Below, piece by piece: positions 1 to 11,602 of a stretch of DNA of 64,000 nt (within the stretch, counting starts at the first letter, position 1; each line of letters begins with the position of its first letter). Made by a program: the position numbers and the translations under genes. The notes beneath the pieces were generated by a model. That model was not told where the DNA came from. It saw only the letters and a program-made list of their open reading frames with translations, and searched no databases. Origin of the DNA: Sycon ciliatum (Eukaryota > Porifera > Calcarea > Leucosolenida > Sycettidae); assembly GCF_964019385.1 (NCBI RefSeq), contig NC_088644.1, forward strand, positions 41,065,924 to 41,129,923, written 5' to 3'.

Positions 1-64
<64 letters not shown>
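1..64 (+). repeat. (AAC)n microsatellite at window edge
   Basis: Uninterrupted AAC triplets. A second AAC tract at 163-195 follows a short sequence ending in ATAAATAAAGTATAC. AAC tails also end LINE 3' fragments at 46.8 and 48.2 kb, so this is probably a retroelement tail rather than an independent satellite. Confidence 0.85.
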
Positions 65-66
<2 letters not shown>

Positions 67-161
67 TTTTTTTTCCACAATATCCTTTAACATGTTATTC
101 ACAGTGGGTCCAATGTTATTAGGCATTTTGCCTGTTTTGATTTCCACTATAAATAAAGTAT

Positions 162-195
<34 letters not shown>
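65..195 (+). mobile_element. Probable LINE 3'-end remnant with (AAC)n tail
   Basis: The stretch has a short GGCATTTTGCC inverted motif, then an A/T-rich 3' end and an AAC tail. The layout matches the LINE tails at 46.75 and 48.15 kb (GGGCAACTTGCCC or GGGCAGAACTGCCC, then AAATAAA and AAC repeats). No coding sequence remains. The assignment rests only on this similarity. Confidence 0.4.
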
Positions 196-340
196 AAAAC
201 AGCACACAGCTACAGTCCATTTCAAAACTATGGACGCGTACCTAGGCAAAAACCGTTATGCCAGCATCTATATCACATAAAATCTGTGATCACTTTGTGC
301 ATAATTTTTTCCAAATTGGGCGTCTGTTATCCAATCCTTT

Positions 341-1209
341 AGGCCTCGGTCACACTACGGCAGTTTGAAGCTGGACGCAGCGTCAAGCCGCAGCACTTGC
401 CGGAGACGCGGGGTCACACAGTGTTTTGTTTTTTTTGCAGCTCATGACTGCCGCGGCTTGACGCATTTGTCTACGTCACAAAACCACCAGGAAAACTCAA
501 TGACGACACGGATTCCCACGGAAACCGGCCTTTTGCTTATTATACAAAAAAATTGTCGGACAAAGTTTTCGAATTTTTCATTGATTTTTGATTACAAGAA
601 GACGAAAGGTACTGTAGGTCCACGCGTGCCACGATCGTTGTTGTTTCTTTCCGAATTTGAAGCCATTTTTCAGTTGTAGTGTCATTGATCAGGCAAGTAA
701 AGTCCGCATCGCAGCTGTGTTTCTCCTGACTTCGTCATACTGGTTGTCCTTTTTGGGGCTCTTGACGACAACACAACACTCACAAGTCAACAGGCTCCAG
801 TTGGCCGATGACCCACTCAAACAACTGGTCCCGGTTTCTCGACATCATTTTCTTCTCAGAAAACGCCTCGCTCTTCCGCCAGGTTCGCAGCAGAGCAGCC
901 TCGGCCTCGTAGGTCCACGGACTTATCTCGAACAAAAAGAGGGAACAAAACAAACCTTGAACAGACGAATGACTTATATTATGTCGAATAACTGCTCAAC
1001 TCAAGCAAAGTGTCTTGAAACTAATTTTACTTGAAAGACACTGTTTTTTCCGCCAAGCGTCACTCCCATCAGCGGCAACGCAGCCGATTTCCCCACGTCA
1101 GACGCAGCAGCGTCTGACGCTCAAACTTCCCGCGTTGCGTCAGTTGCCATGGAAAAGCTCATGATTCTGACGCTGACGCAGCATTTTTGCCGTAGTGTGA
1201 CCGAGGCCT
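341..1209. mobile_element. Non-autonomous DNA transposon with terminal inverted repeats
   Basis: The left end starts AGGCCTCGGTCACACTACGG and the right end is its reverse complement, giving an inverted repeat of about 22 bp. The 869-bp interior has no convincing coding sequence; the open frames at 365-679 and 657-1034 are not recognisable. Inner GC-rich motifs (GACGCAGC and GCGTCAGACGC types) recur near both ends, as in foldback-type elements. No clear target duplication is visible beyond one or two bases. Confidence 0.8.
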
Positions 1210-2400
1210 TAGAAACTACATGAGAGTAATTGTGGAGCGATCCTGAGCAATATTCCGAAAACTATTCTCAAAAAGTTCCAGCCAAATTTGAAATATTTCA
1301 AAAACCCTACGCGTCTATAGTTTTGAAATGCACTGTAGATGGCAAATTAGAGATATCTAGCGCAAGCGTCGGCAAATGCCATCCGTGCAAGATGAAAAGA
1401 TAACAAGATGAAAAGATAACAAGATGAAGACAACGAAATACAACGATAGCTCTTCAGAGGACAACAAGCCAACTAGCCAGGTGCTCCTTCATCATGTTTA
1501 TCGGAAGCAATGGCAATGGCTCAATGCATTCTGTCAGCAGCGCCCTACACCAGCTCCTTGGTCTGCAGCTACCTGGCAGTCCACAGGGCTTGGTGTGGGC
1601 TGCCTTGCATGCGCGTACTTGCTGCGTCTGGGTGCAGCCCCTACTCAGTAGTAGGCTTTCCCCATAGTAAAAAATATAAAATAAAACTTGCTCCATTGCC
1701 TCAAAAAACACTCTTCCGTCGCTTTCCGATTTGTACTCTAGTACGGTTGCATTCCCGTTTCTAGCATTCACATCGGACGTGGTCAATCGGCATAATGAGC
1801 GTCCCGTTGGGTCCCGTTGCTCCTTACATTGCGTCCCGTCCTGTCGATTGTGAACCAGGCCTAGGTATACGGTAGAGCGGACTGCGTGAGAGTGACTTCC
1901 AGAAAGAGACAGCTGGATTCCGGGCAGCTTGCACAACTATTTTCATTTCCTGTTCGGTTAAGCCTCCTGAGGCCGGTGAGCCACGAACATGTTGTACATG
2001 ATTGCACTGCCATCTCTTACTGTTTGTATACTACTAGATAGGTTAACAGACGTGGGGACTACTAAACGAACAATTTGAAGAAGGGGAAAACATTCATCCT
2101 GCAACCAGATTCGAAATGTATGGATTTCGGGATGGCAGTCGTGAGTCAGTCAAGTCAAAGGCGGAATAACAAGTGCGAGCTCCAGTGTTGGGAGCAACTA
2201 ACATCCTTGTTGTTCAACTTTGTAGTGCATTATCACCAATATGTACTCATGTATTGCACGGGATTTAGTCATACCAAAATATTCATCAGTTTGAGCGAAC
2301 CAAACAAAAAAACAAACAAAAAAACAAACAAAAAGTCCAAATAAGTGCGTGTTGCGGGTTACACTGCGATCAAGCCGAACAATGAACAAGTACTGGGTCA
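1210..2400. other. Intergenic, no recognisable gene
   Basis: No reading frame here looks like a known protein. A short imperfect tandem repeat of AACAAGATGAAAAGAT lies near 1389-1425. At 2130-2200 there is a degenerate fragment of the dispersed repeat that includes GGCAGTCGTGAGTCAGTCAAG, seen elsewhere at 14.7, 19.3, 26.1, 37.2, 47.5 and 50.1 kb. An (AAAAAC)n-like stretch lies at 2305-2335. Confidence 0.6.
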
Positions 2401-2408
2401 TTGGCTCC

Positions 2409-2416
2409 TATATAAA
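2409..2416 (+). promoter_or_regulatory. Candidate TATA box of the upstream Ly-6 first exon
   Basis: TATATAAA lies 182 bp upstream of the ATG at 2598. That leaves a 5'UTR of roughly 150 nt if transcription starts about 30 bp downstream. No equivalent TATA box is seen before the second copy of this exon at 17560. No transcript evidence. Confidence 0.45.
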
Positions 2417-2597
2417 CCCACATTCATCTCTCTAGAAGTTAGTTATCTGGCATTGAGCTGCCTGGCTAGGAGAGTATCCGATTAGCTACTCTCGGCCCAG
2501 TGGATGGTAATGGGTAATACTATCTCTGGAGGCCTGAACTTTGGAAATTGTAATTTTGCCGCCGATCTCATCCATCTCGCCCGTCGTTCCATCCATC

Positions 2598-2769
2598 ATG
2601 AAGGTCCTCGTTTCTTTCCTGGTCGTATGCCTTGCAGTGGCAGTGCGGTCCCAGAGCTGCAAACAGACTACCGCCGCCTCTTGCACTGGTGACTCGTACA
2701 GTTGCGCTGAGGGCACAGTCACTTGCAACTCCTACTGCTTATCCGGATCTACGCATGCCAAGGTTCTTG
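2598..2769 (+). CDS. Duplicate first exon of the Ly-6/uPAR-like gene
   Basis: ATG at 2598 opens a signal peptide (MKVLVSFLVVCLAVAVRS) followed by the first half of a cysteine-rich three-finger-type domain (SCKQTT, SCTG, YSCAE, TCNSYC). The coding part ends at a perfect GGTAAGT donor, leaving phase 1. Its 58 residues differ at only six places from the exon at 17560-17731, and both exons are 172 nt long. No matching second-half exon lies between here and 17560, and the ferritin gene sits inside that interval on the opposite strand. It is therefore either an alternative first exon that splices into 24914-25225, or the stump of a paralogue whose remainder was lost. Confidence 0.65.
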
Positions 2770-3064
2770 GTAAGTCATTCCGCAGTACCGCAGGTTACCC
2801 CACTGGCCCCAATCACCAAACCAAGTAGAACCAGAGTAGATCTACGGCTAGCTGGAAACTTTTTGTTGGACACCAGATCAAATAAGTCGGTGTAAAAAAA
2901 GTGCTCAGAGATAGAGTCTACGAGCGAGACTTAAGTAGTGTTTTAGAAACAAGTGCAGTTGCCAAGAAAGAAGACAGGCCTCATAGCTAGGAAACAAGCG
3001 CACAAGTGAACACAAAGACAAGTCATTGAAGCGGAAAGCTTGCGACAGTGGCGTTGCCTGGCAT

Positions 3065-3571
3065 TTACTTGAAGGTCTTGTCGAAGTGGTATACACCAAG
3101 ACCGTCTCCGACGAGCTTCAGTTGAGCACAATAGTCAGACAGCTGCTTGATGGCATCCACTTGCTCCTTGAGGTACTCGCCCTCCAAGAAGTCGCTCATC
3201 TGGTAGTCTTTGTGTGTGTCGGAGACGGCGTGAAGGTCCAGGAGAGCCTTGTTGACGTATTTCTCCAAAGCCAGGGCTGTTTGGAAGGCATCCAGAGCAG
3301 AGTCGAAGTCGGTCTTGGCCGGTTTGTCAATAGGAGTGAGGACGACACGACCGCCGCGCTTCACTTGATATTCCATCAGCTTCTCAGCGTGCTCCTTCTC
3401 CTCTTGAGCGCTGTCCTTGAAGAAGGAGGCGATGTTCGAGAGAGCAATGTCGTCTCGGCTGAAGTGGTTGGCCATTGCCATGTACGCATACATAGCGCCT
3501 AACTCCTTGTTGATCTGGGCATTGATGCCAGCCTCACAGTTCTCGTGGAACTCCTGACGAGCGAGAGACAT
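3065..3571 (-). CDS. Ferritin, heavy-chain (ferroxidase) type
   Basis: A complete 168-residue ferritin subunit on the minus strand, uninterrupted by introns. It oxidises Fe(II) and stores iron in the 24-subunit shell. All ferroxidase-centre residues of H-type chains are present: E23, Y30, E57, E58, H61, E103 and Q137 (equivalent to human H E27, Y34, E61, E62, H65, E107, Q141). There is no signal peptide, so a cytosolic location is inferred, and the length is normal for the family. The start at 3571 gives the usual N-terminal helix (MSLARQEFHENCEAGIN). I looked for an iron-responsive element (CAGUGN loop) in the 150 nt upstream and saw none, so translational control by IRP is not supported. 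The gene lies between the two first exons of the Ly-6 gene, on the opposite strand. Confidence 0.95.
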   Translation of the reverse strand: MSLARQEFHENCEAGINAQINKELGAMYAYMAMANHFSRDDIALSNIASFFKDSAQEEKEHAEKLMEYQVKRGGRVVLTPIDKPAKTDFDSALDAFQTALALEKYVNKALLDLHAVSDTHKDYQMSDFLEGEYLKEQVDAIKQLSDYCAQLKLVGDGLGVYHFDKTFK

Positions 3572-5690
3572 AGTGACTGTTGGTTGATGTACGGGGTATT
3601 CGGCTTAGAGGAAATTGAAAAGCTTTGAAAAAGCAAGTCCCTACGCAAGACGATCAAGAAGTGTCGACACAGCGAGCAGCAACTTGAAAGCAAGCAAAGT
3701 GTAGATAGACTGAAGCTGCTAGAGCGCGCGTTCCAGTTTTACAGCGCTCGCGCATTGCCATTCACGTACGCAAAGCGCTTGCGCAACCAGTCGCTTGACA
3801 TCATGCAATGATCGTGATGAGGCGATATCCCACTTGCTTGTGTGTAGGCAAGCGCTTCGTGCAAAGGAGCGTGCTGTCTAAGCCCATATGAGTGGCCAGC
3901 GATTGGCTAGTTTTGACAACGGGTGCTAGGTGGTGGGCTACCTCCAGAACCGCGTGACCTAGTACCTGTCGACATCGCATCGCGATCGCGATATCGCGTG
4001 CCTCGTATACGCGTAGATCATTCTAGTAAGGCCAAAACAAAAATAGGCTTGTTTCCGGTCGGCAACCCCTCAAAAAGGAGACTCGGTCGGCCGGAATGAA
4101 ATTTTTTGGATACTTTTTTTCGGTTCCTCAATCGTTGTGGTATTGATGGACAAGAGCACCTACAATGCTACATGTACGTACATGGCAAGGATCAATGTCC
4201 AAGTAAGTTGACTGACTCACTGTTCTTGTACAGCATGTGGTGTATTCCTGTTTTCGTACATCCTGAGAAATCAAGCAAACAGTTCGAGTCCTTCCAGTTC
4301 CGTTGTTCTAGCTCGTATCGACCCCAGAGGTTTTCGAGTCGACAGCTGAGAATGTCTGCTACCTTGTACATGTATTGTAGGTGTTTCGATTGTGGAATTC
4401 GGTTGAGATTTGACTGAGTTATGACTCGTTGAGTGCACTTGCACACATGGCATTGCCACCGTTTGTATATTCGGGACTAAAAAAAGTTTCAGAATTTGGG
4501 AAAAAGTGGCCCGTTCGGCCTACCGGAAACAAGGTCATTATTTGTTTTGGCCTAATGATTATGTATATGTACGATCGCCTTGATCGTGCACGCGCCTGGG
4601 CGCTTCGGCCGGCCTAGCCCTGGCCTACACGTAACACGTAGATCTACATGTACGTAGTGACCGTCCATTTGACTATCTGTGCTATATCATGTATGCAAGC
4701 TGGCCTTGGAAGATCGGCTAAAAAGGCAAAGGTCATGATTGTGTTGGACTGTTTTTTACATGCTGTCCATGTACGTAGACTACGTATCTGTACTTGACTT
4801 GTGTCAAGCAGTGGTAGTGGTCAAGTGAACAGAGATAAAGAAGCTTCCCGAAGTGGGTAGTAACAGCTAGTCCTGTCATGACATAATAATATTATTATAT
4901 TCATTGTGAAGTGACATACAGACTCACTCAGTGCACTGAGTAGATCAACTCGAGTCGCAGCCGGAGTCCGCGACCTCCGCGATGGTGCCTGTTAGTTGAA
5001 GCTTGATGGCGCGATCCGCCGGAGTGCGATCCGATCATCGAAACAGTAATGCCTAATGGTTCTACATCTGTCACGACATAAATACTAGTACAGTGTTACT
5101 ATTATTATTAGTCATTGCATTGCAGTGACACTGATACTAGTGATAGCAACGATAGTCGATAGCGTGTACTGATGTAGCGGAAAAAAGCGGGTACAGACTA
5201 GTGCCATGTGTGTGAGTAGGTGGCCATGGCATGGGACATTGGGAGATTTGGGAGGCTGTGTGGACCCACATCTGTGACATCTCCCTCTGGCGGATCCTTT
5301 ATTTGTAGCTACTATGTAGGTTAGCCATGATCCTGCAAAACTAAACCAGCAGTGGCACGCTGTATGTTACAGCCAGGCATGCAGGGTAGTATCTAAGCAA
5401 TACATCATGACGTAGTCGGAGAGTGTAACCGGCGGTACTAACCGCATAGTTACACTCTATAATTATGTACCTGTATAATATCACTTCTCACTACAAGTAG
5501 TAGTGCTCAATGCTTGAAGGCCGAGCAGGTAGCGCACAGCCGGTCACGCAGCACATAACCAGGGTATCAGTTCTCTACGTCTCCGAGTTTTGTGCCAGCA
5601 AATACCAGCTACTGAGTACTTACTCACACGGCAACTGATTGGCACAGCTGAAAGGTCCACAGCGCTTGCGATTGCTTTCACCGTCGCGCA
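3572..5690. other. Intergenic, mostly unassigned
   Basis: This stretch holds the presumed ferritin promoter side (3572-3800) and the inverted-repeat element at 4029-4553. No TATA box or conserved operator is obvious. From 4620 to 5690 I see only unassigned sequence with short palindromic words such as ACATGTACGT and no protein-like frame. Confidence 0.6.
4029..4553. mobile_element. Small inverted-repeat element, AGGCCAAA family
   Basis: The left end AGGCCAAAACAA with GGCTTGTTTCCGG is mirrored at the right end as CCGGAAACAAGGTC and TTGTTTTGGCCT, an imperfect inverted repeat of about 30 bp. The element at 62679-63049 begins and ends with the same AGGCCAAA/TTTGGCCT, which suggests one superfamily. 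No transposase frame, so it is non-autonomous. Confidence 0.7.
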
Positions 5691-5971
<281 letters not shown>

Positions 5972-6196
5972 AAACTCAACACTGGTTTTAAGCCTAATAC
6001 GAAATTGAGAAATAGTTATCAGATACACCACCAAGGTCCCTGCTTCGAATCCCATGTTTCTAACTGAGAGTGAGAATAGAGATTCATCCATGTTTAAAGT
6101 AACTGATTCTCGAATGCATTCTTGTCTCGTATGCTTTGCTGGCAAGACATCTGCACCTAGACAGTGTAACCAGGTTAGGGAGTTAGAACATACAGG

Positions 6197-7953
6197 TAGA
6201 ACTCAGTGACCAGTCAAGGCCTCATGACCAATCACGGTCCCCGTGGCCAGTCAAACAGTCACAAACCCCCCATGACCAGTCACAAATCACTATACGTGTA
6301 CATGTGAAAAGTACGCAGTTCGTGACTGCTCACGGAGTGCTTCGCACTGCAGGATTTGTTATAGAAACTATAATTCCCTATGAGCGGCCGCAGGCAGTAT
6401 ACTGGCAGGTATTGCTGTATTATTATAAATCTCTAATAAAGTGGCTGCAGTGGAGCTTGCGCACATTAAGAAATATTATAATATCTTTCAAACAATCTAC
6501 AAGCCAAGAAGTGATGCGCAGACGGAAGAACCGTGCTCATGGTGTGATACGGATCGCAAACATGATTAGTTCCTCCAGGTCATTCAGCACCCAATTCTAA
6601 AACTTATCTAACCAAAGTTCTTGTCAAAGCAGCTTGCCAGTTCAAGAACATCTGGTCTGACATACATATCGATTTACATATCTGGTGTGCTCTCACTAAC
6701 AAGCATGCATAGCAGGCTACATTTGCACCAGCAATTACAAGAAGTTGTAGCCAGTGAATATTTCTATAAACAAGTAGAAGGAAAATACGTAATGGACAAA
6801 TGAAGGTGTGGAGGATCGCCCAAGAACACTGACAAGAAGACAGTAAGCGGTACACAGTACTCGTATGCACGTACTATTGCTAATAGTATGATACACGCTA
6901 TAGCAGCACAGCGAGAAAGATCATAATGTTACATCAACAAATTTTACCGTCAGAGTTATATTGGGAGTAGGAATGAAGCTTTGATGAGTTCGAAGCAATA
7001 CACTGTAAAAGCAATACGTTGTGCCACAATACTGAAATACAGTTTCCTGCAGTCAAAACAAGACACCCACACTTCTCTGGTCTACATCGCCATTCCCATT
7101 GCTAACTGTGACATGACTTGCTTTACTTTCTTACGATGGTTCTTGAGAATAGATCAATGATGCCTTGAATAGATGTCTTCCCTGAACGACGTCAACTGAG
7201 AGGCAGTTTCAGTTTCAACAAGCTGGGATTGTAATTCTGTGGAGTCTTCCACAAGAAAGACAGAGCTACACACACGAAGGTGCTTGAAATACTCAGTACC
7301 TTCCCGGAGATGAACATATTTTCATTTCCATCTTCATTATATTTTTGTCTCTGCATCATCGACGATGTCCACTTCTGACTCCGTAATCTTGTCACCCATC
7401 TTCTCCAAAAACACAAAGCGAGTGCTGCTTGTATGCTGGATCAGTTGAAATCAGCCTCCGTTCTACCAAGATCGGCATGCAAAATTACCGGACTTAAATT
7501 ATTCCGAAATGGCTTTTCTGACGGACGAAGTTTGTTTTTCAAAGATGATGAATAGCACAATCTACTAGCCAGAACGGCCTCTCAAAAGAGATTCTATCAG
7601 AAGCCTGCTAGATTTTCGACCACCCTTCGTTTTGGAGAGGAATGCACACACCAGGCTCGAGCTACAAGTAAACTACACGGAGATCGAGAGTTGATCGAAA
7701 TCTTTCTTGCTCACTTCTGAGCCTGTGAAGGAAAAGAGTTTGTTGATCGCGTGAATGCTTACAGTTGAGTCGTAATAATATGTTGAGGTGGAACCTGTGG
7801 CCGTTCACAGAGAAAGTCGCCGCTGTTTGTGACTGGTCATCGGGATTCAAACTGGTGTGTGACTTTATGACTGCTCTTTGGGGATTTGTGACTGTTTGAT
7901 TGGTCACGGGGATCGTGATCGGTCATCGAGACGTGACTGCTCACAGAGTCCTA
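6197..7953. mobile_element. DNA transposon copy 1 with GACCAGTCA-rich inverted ends
   Basis: Ends are TAGAACTCAGTGACCAGTCA at the left and the reverse complement of TAGGACTCTGTGAGCAGTCA at the right. Each terminus contains several copies of a GACCAGTCA/TGACTGGTC word over about 90 bp. The element is flanked by 8-bp near-duplicates, CATACAGG (6189-6196) and CATACAGA (7954-7961), an expected target duplication with one mismatch. The interior shows no intact transposase. It matches the element at 26351-28837 over most of its length. An 8-bp duplication would fit hAT-like transposons, but I cannot assign a superfamily. Confidence 0.75.
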
Positions 7954-9466
7954 CATACAGATACAGACTCAGTTCGGATAAAGATAAATCAAAATTCAGC
8001 TGCATGCTAAAATAGTTACTATACCTATTTTTTTAATACCTATGAAGAGTGTAGTGGGATTGTCTAAGACCATGTGTGCGAAACAGAGTGCACTAGGTTC
8101 AAGTTCTGCTTAGAAGCCTCCCCCCCCCCCCCCGACCCACCTGGTAACTGAGGCCTGGCATGAGGGAAACAGGGATGCAGTGGATCGGATTTTCGGTCAT
8201 TGACCATTGTGGTGGCGAGTGTGATGCAGAAGACTCGGTCTAAATGAGTAACAGCGCGAACCATGAATTCTTTTCTACTTCGAAGTATTTCAAATAATAG
8301 AGAGTATCACACTAAGTATATTTTCTTACCAGATATAGCCGCAAACCATCATGGTGCAAACGCTGGCAACACCTCGCAGAGTTACAGATAGCAATGGTAC
8401 GAGGTGATTCGTATTTTTTTGTAACATTGAGTCATTTCTTAAAAATCTCTAAAATATCTCATTGCCAGCGCCTGCAAAAAGTCACGTCAAATTTCTTTTT
8501 ACCATTGCCATATCCCATGTTCTGTCAAGCTCGCCTCCAAAATTGAGACTGATATTCCTTCAGGAAGTGACATTGCAAGAGCTTTCAGTCTGCATGTGCG
8601 CGATGTTTACGGTAAAATAGAGAATAAGAGAGTCATAGCCGCTGGTTTCAACCTCCAGTGACAACATATTTAGCTGAAGAGGAAGCATATGATAGGTACA
8701 TACTGGAAGTGACGCCTGGAAAGGATTAATGTCGGTGTGTTGGCCCTGGTATTGGCCAAACATTGGCAATTATTGAATTTGCTAACAGATGTTGATCACA
8801 ATTGCAAGCTTGAATGGCTTGTATTTGGATGAACATGATCTTGATCCAGTCTTGCTGGACCATCCTGGATACGTAGGGTCTCCTTCTATTGAAAACTGAC
8901 TTGAAATTGTGCTGCTAAGGCCTATTTTACCATGATGTTAAGAAATGACCACAACAAAATTAATATGCGGAAAAATTGCCATTTTTCAACTGCCACCTGC
9001 TTCCCAACACCAAGGATTATGTGAATAAGAAACCCAACATTGCAATCCAAGGACATCAGTATTACATTTTTAGAGGAAGAAATAGAAAGATTCACACCTC
9101 GAACCCTACGGAAGGCTTTTTTACTTTCGTGTTAAATAATGACGAATCACCTCGTAGCGGAAGCAGTGGAGGCGGCGCAAGAGCTGCTGAACCGACCAAG
9201 GCCCTCGGTATCATCACTGCTCATGCGCGCCAAATAGAAAAATACGGAAATAGAAAGAAAAAGAACAAAAGAACAAAAGGAGCGCTACAGAGAAAATGAG
9301 AAATAAAGGCGGCAGCACAGTCAGTCAGTGTGGAGAATGGGAAGGAACGTTGACTTGTAGGCACACAAATACATTGAAAGCACACGCCCAACAGGCATCC
9401 CAACACAAATCAAATAGCAGTTCTTATACAACTTGTTGAATGGGATGGGCAGGTTATGGGTTTTAG

Positions 9467-9734
9467 CAAGAGTCCATAACATCGAGAGTGTGCAACTCTA
9501 TACAAGGGGATCCGCGCAGCGGAATTCCAACATTACGTCAAAAATGACGTCCACGTTCGTTGCGCTTGTACTACTCCCTGGTTCCAAGCACCGCGGAATG
9601 CGGAGTTTTGTACAGCTAGCTGTGCCTCGGCAGCATGACGTAATGTTGGAATCCCGCCGCGCAATGGGCCTAGAGCCTACAGGCAGTACAGCAGCCGGAC
9701 CCCAGTTGAACACTCTTGGGGTTATGGACTCTTG
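9467..9734. mobile_element. 268-bp inverted-repeat element (MITE-like)
   Basis: Perfect 14-bp terminal inverted repeats, CAAGAGTCCATAAC at the left and GTTATGGACTCTTG at the right. A further imperfect inverted match follows inside (GAGAGTGTGCAACT against AGTTGAACACTCTT), and ATTCCAACATTACG is mirrored around the centre. Non-coding. Confidence 0.75.
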
Positions 9735-9887
9735 GTTTTAGACATGTCTCCACAGAAAAGATCATGCCACTACCAGGTACTGTAATTGCTGTTTACTTAC
9801 AAGACTGTTGTGAAGAAGAGGGGTTGGTTGGTGCGACTTCGGCGATAATTGGGGAATTTGTGTTGAATTTGAATTCTCCCTAGATTG

Positions 9888-10003
9888 ATTCACGACTGCC
9901 ATCCAGAGCACGCGAGAAGTCCATCGAACCTTCCATTCCGCAAACCTGCAAGAAAACACCACTCCCGGTCTATACACAGTGTTTCAGGGAATTCACCCCT
10001 TGC
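9888..10003 (-). repeat. Truncated copy of the hammerhead-bearing dispersed repeat
   Basis: Matches the repeat at 30812-30943 on the same strand: CACGACTGCCATCCAGAGCA through ACACAGTGTTTCAGGGAATTC. Here the copy breaks off just before the conserved CTGATGA part of the ribozyme, so the hammerhead is incomplete. Confidence 0.65.
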
Positions 10004-10801
10004 AAGACCTCACACTCATAATTATCTGTGCAGAATGCATGCAACAAGTGCATGCTTCACAAGCTTCAAAACAAGCCAAAAGCACAGATGTACGTACATG
10101 TATGCTCAGCCCATGAAAAGCCAATGGCCCAAAGAACTGTTCAACAGCAGCGATGGCACCAGGAGCCTCTCTCTCTCGGCTCAACAGAATAATTATTATA
10201 ACTTGTTTACGATGTTGCCTAGTAAGCTTGCATAAGTATACGAAGTAAGTCTTATGATGGGCTTGACGGAATATTAATTCGATTACTATGAGATATGGCC
10301 TGAGTGGAGAAGAAAATTGCGGTAAGAGTCAAGTGATACCTTTACATAGAAACTGACACCCAAGTTGATGCACAACGGTAGAGCTCGCACGTTTAAATGT
10401 TCATCACGAAAACCACAGCCAAACAACACAAGCGAAAACTCTACATGTACCATTCAGATCACAGAGCGTGAGTGTGGCACTGGTGTGTGCCTGGTGTGTG
10501 GTGGCTGGGTTTTGCAACACAATGTCATGTACATGCACTGCAGTTCACAACACAGGAGGAGCATAAACCCATCACAGACACACTATGCAGGACGTGGTAA
10601 CAGACTCTGCCACAGCCGTACACTGTTTTACATTGCTATTTAAAAGTAGGAATAAAATAGTTGCAACCTAGAAACCTCTCTACTCTCTCCGTCTCATGAT
10701 TGCCATCAGACATCTACCGGTGTGTAACCTTCCCGCCGTGTCTCACAACACAGTAGATAGAAAAATTGAATAGAATAGACATGACTCAGTCAACTATTAG
10801 A

Positions 10802-11602
10802 TCATTGCGTTTTCTTGGCGTCGGGATGATTCCAATCGACGGGGTTGAACAGCTGCTTCGTTTTCTTATACGTCCAGAATGGCGTCAGGTAGAAGTTGAT
10901 CAGTGTTAACTCAATGCTAAGAAGAGCTCCGAGCGGGACCGGCATGTCGCTCAGCACAATCGGAAGGTTCTGGTAGGTCGCCCACCAGATGTAGAGCTCC
11001 ACTGTCGTGCGGCAATGGAATAGGTGAATGAGAATGTACTGGTTAGCACGCCACAACATCGTGTCTGCTTTCTTGGCTTTAAGCAGCAGCCAGCACACGG
11101 CCGAGAACGGTGTCGTGACCTCCAGCAAGAGCCCTTGACAGCCAAAGAAATGAGCCTTTCCGTAATGGACTGTCATCAGGATCTCCATCAAAGAAAGTAA
11201 ATGGTGCAGCGCCAGGTTCCAATCTATAAAGCGGAAGTAGATGTTGGATGCGAACAGTGTAGCGCACTCGAACAGGAAAAATCCAGTCGTCACCATCACA
11301 ATAAAGTAGGATTCCGGTGTTTTGCCATTGATAATGTCAGCATGCAGTTCTGGCGTCCACAGAAAGGTGGAAATTCCAGAATAAGCGCCAAACACGCCAA
11401 ACACCGCTCTAACGATAGAGAGGTGCCAAAACACTTTCTCCCGGTTGCTTAGCCTACGGTAGGTTTCAGACAGCAACGATAGGGCTAGGCAGATGAGGTA
11501 TAGACATAAGAAGAATAAAAACGAGGACAGCACTGTCGTCCATTGATTCGTCGAGTCTTCCAAGTCCAGATCGCCGATGCAGACCTGCCGCAGCCAGTTC
11601 AT
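10802..11602 (-). CDS. CLN8: CLN8-like TLC-domain ER membrane protein
   Basis: A 266-residue multipass protein of the TLC (TRAM/LAG1/CLN8) family. CLN8 is an ER-Golgi cargo receptor needed for export of lysosomal enzymes, and its loss causes neuronal ceroid lipofuscinosis in mammals. Recognisable family blocks are REKVFWHLSIVRAVFGV, LHHLLSLMEIL, LLLEVTTPFSAVCWLLLKA, IHLFHCR and NPVDWN near the end. Several hydrophobic membrane segments are visible. The C-terminus is KKTQ, a KKxx COPI retrieval signal, as expected for CLN8. The frame stays open upstream to 11653, but that position is GTG. The first ATG is at 11602 and gives the normal family length, so I start there. The gene is uninterrupted and stands alone between non-coding stretches. 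Confidence 0.9.
   Translation of the reverse strand: MNWLRQVCIGDLDLEDSTNQWTTVLSSFLFFLCLYLICLALSLLSETYRRLSNREKVFWHLSIVRAVFGVFGAYSGISTFLWTPELHADIINGKTPESYFIVMVTTGFFLFECATLFASNIYFRFIDWNLALHHLLSLMEILMTVHYGKAHFFGCQGLLLEVTTPFSAVCWLLLKAKKADTMLWRANQYILIHLFHCRTTVELYIWWATYQNLPIVLSDMPVPLGALLSIELTLINFYLTPFWTYKKTKQLFNPVDWNHPDAKKTQ

Larger units (their letters stand above)
7962..10801. other. Intergenic, no gene recognised
   Basis: Only short, unrelated frames are present. A C-rich run lies at 8107-8123. The inverted-repeat element at 9467-9734 and a dispersed-repeat fragment at 9888-10003 are listed separately. The rest, including the downstream side of the CLN8-like gene (10650-10801), shows nothing I can name. 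Confidence 0.6.

Noticed and set aside
3572..3720. Iron-responsive element in the ferritin 5'UTR
   Set aside because: No CAGUGN loop is found on the ferritin strand in the first 150 nt upstream of the start.
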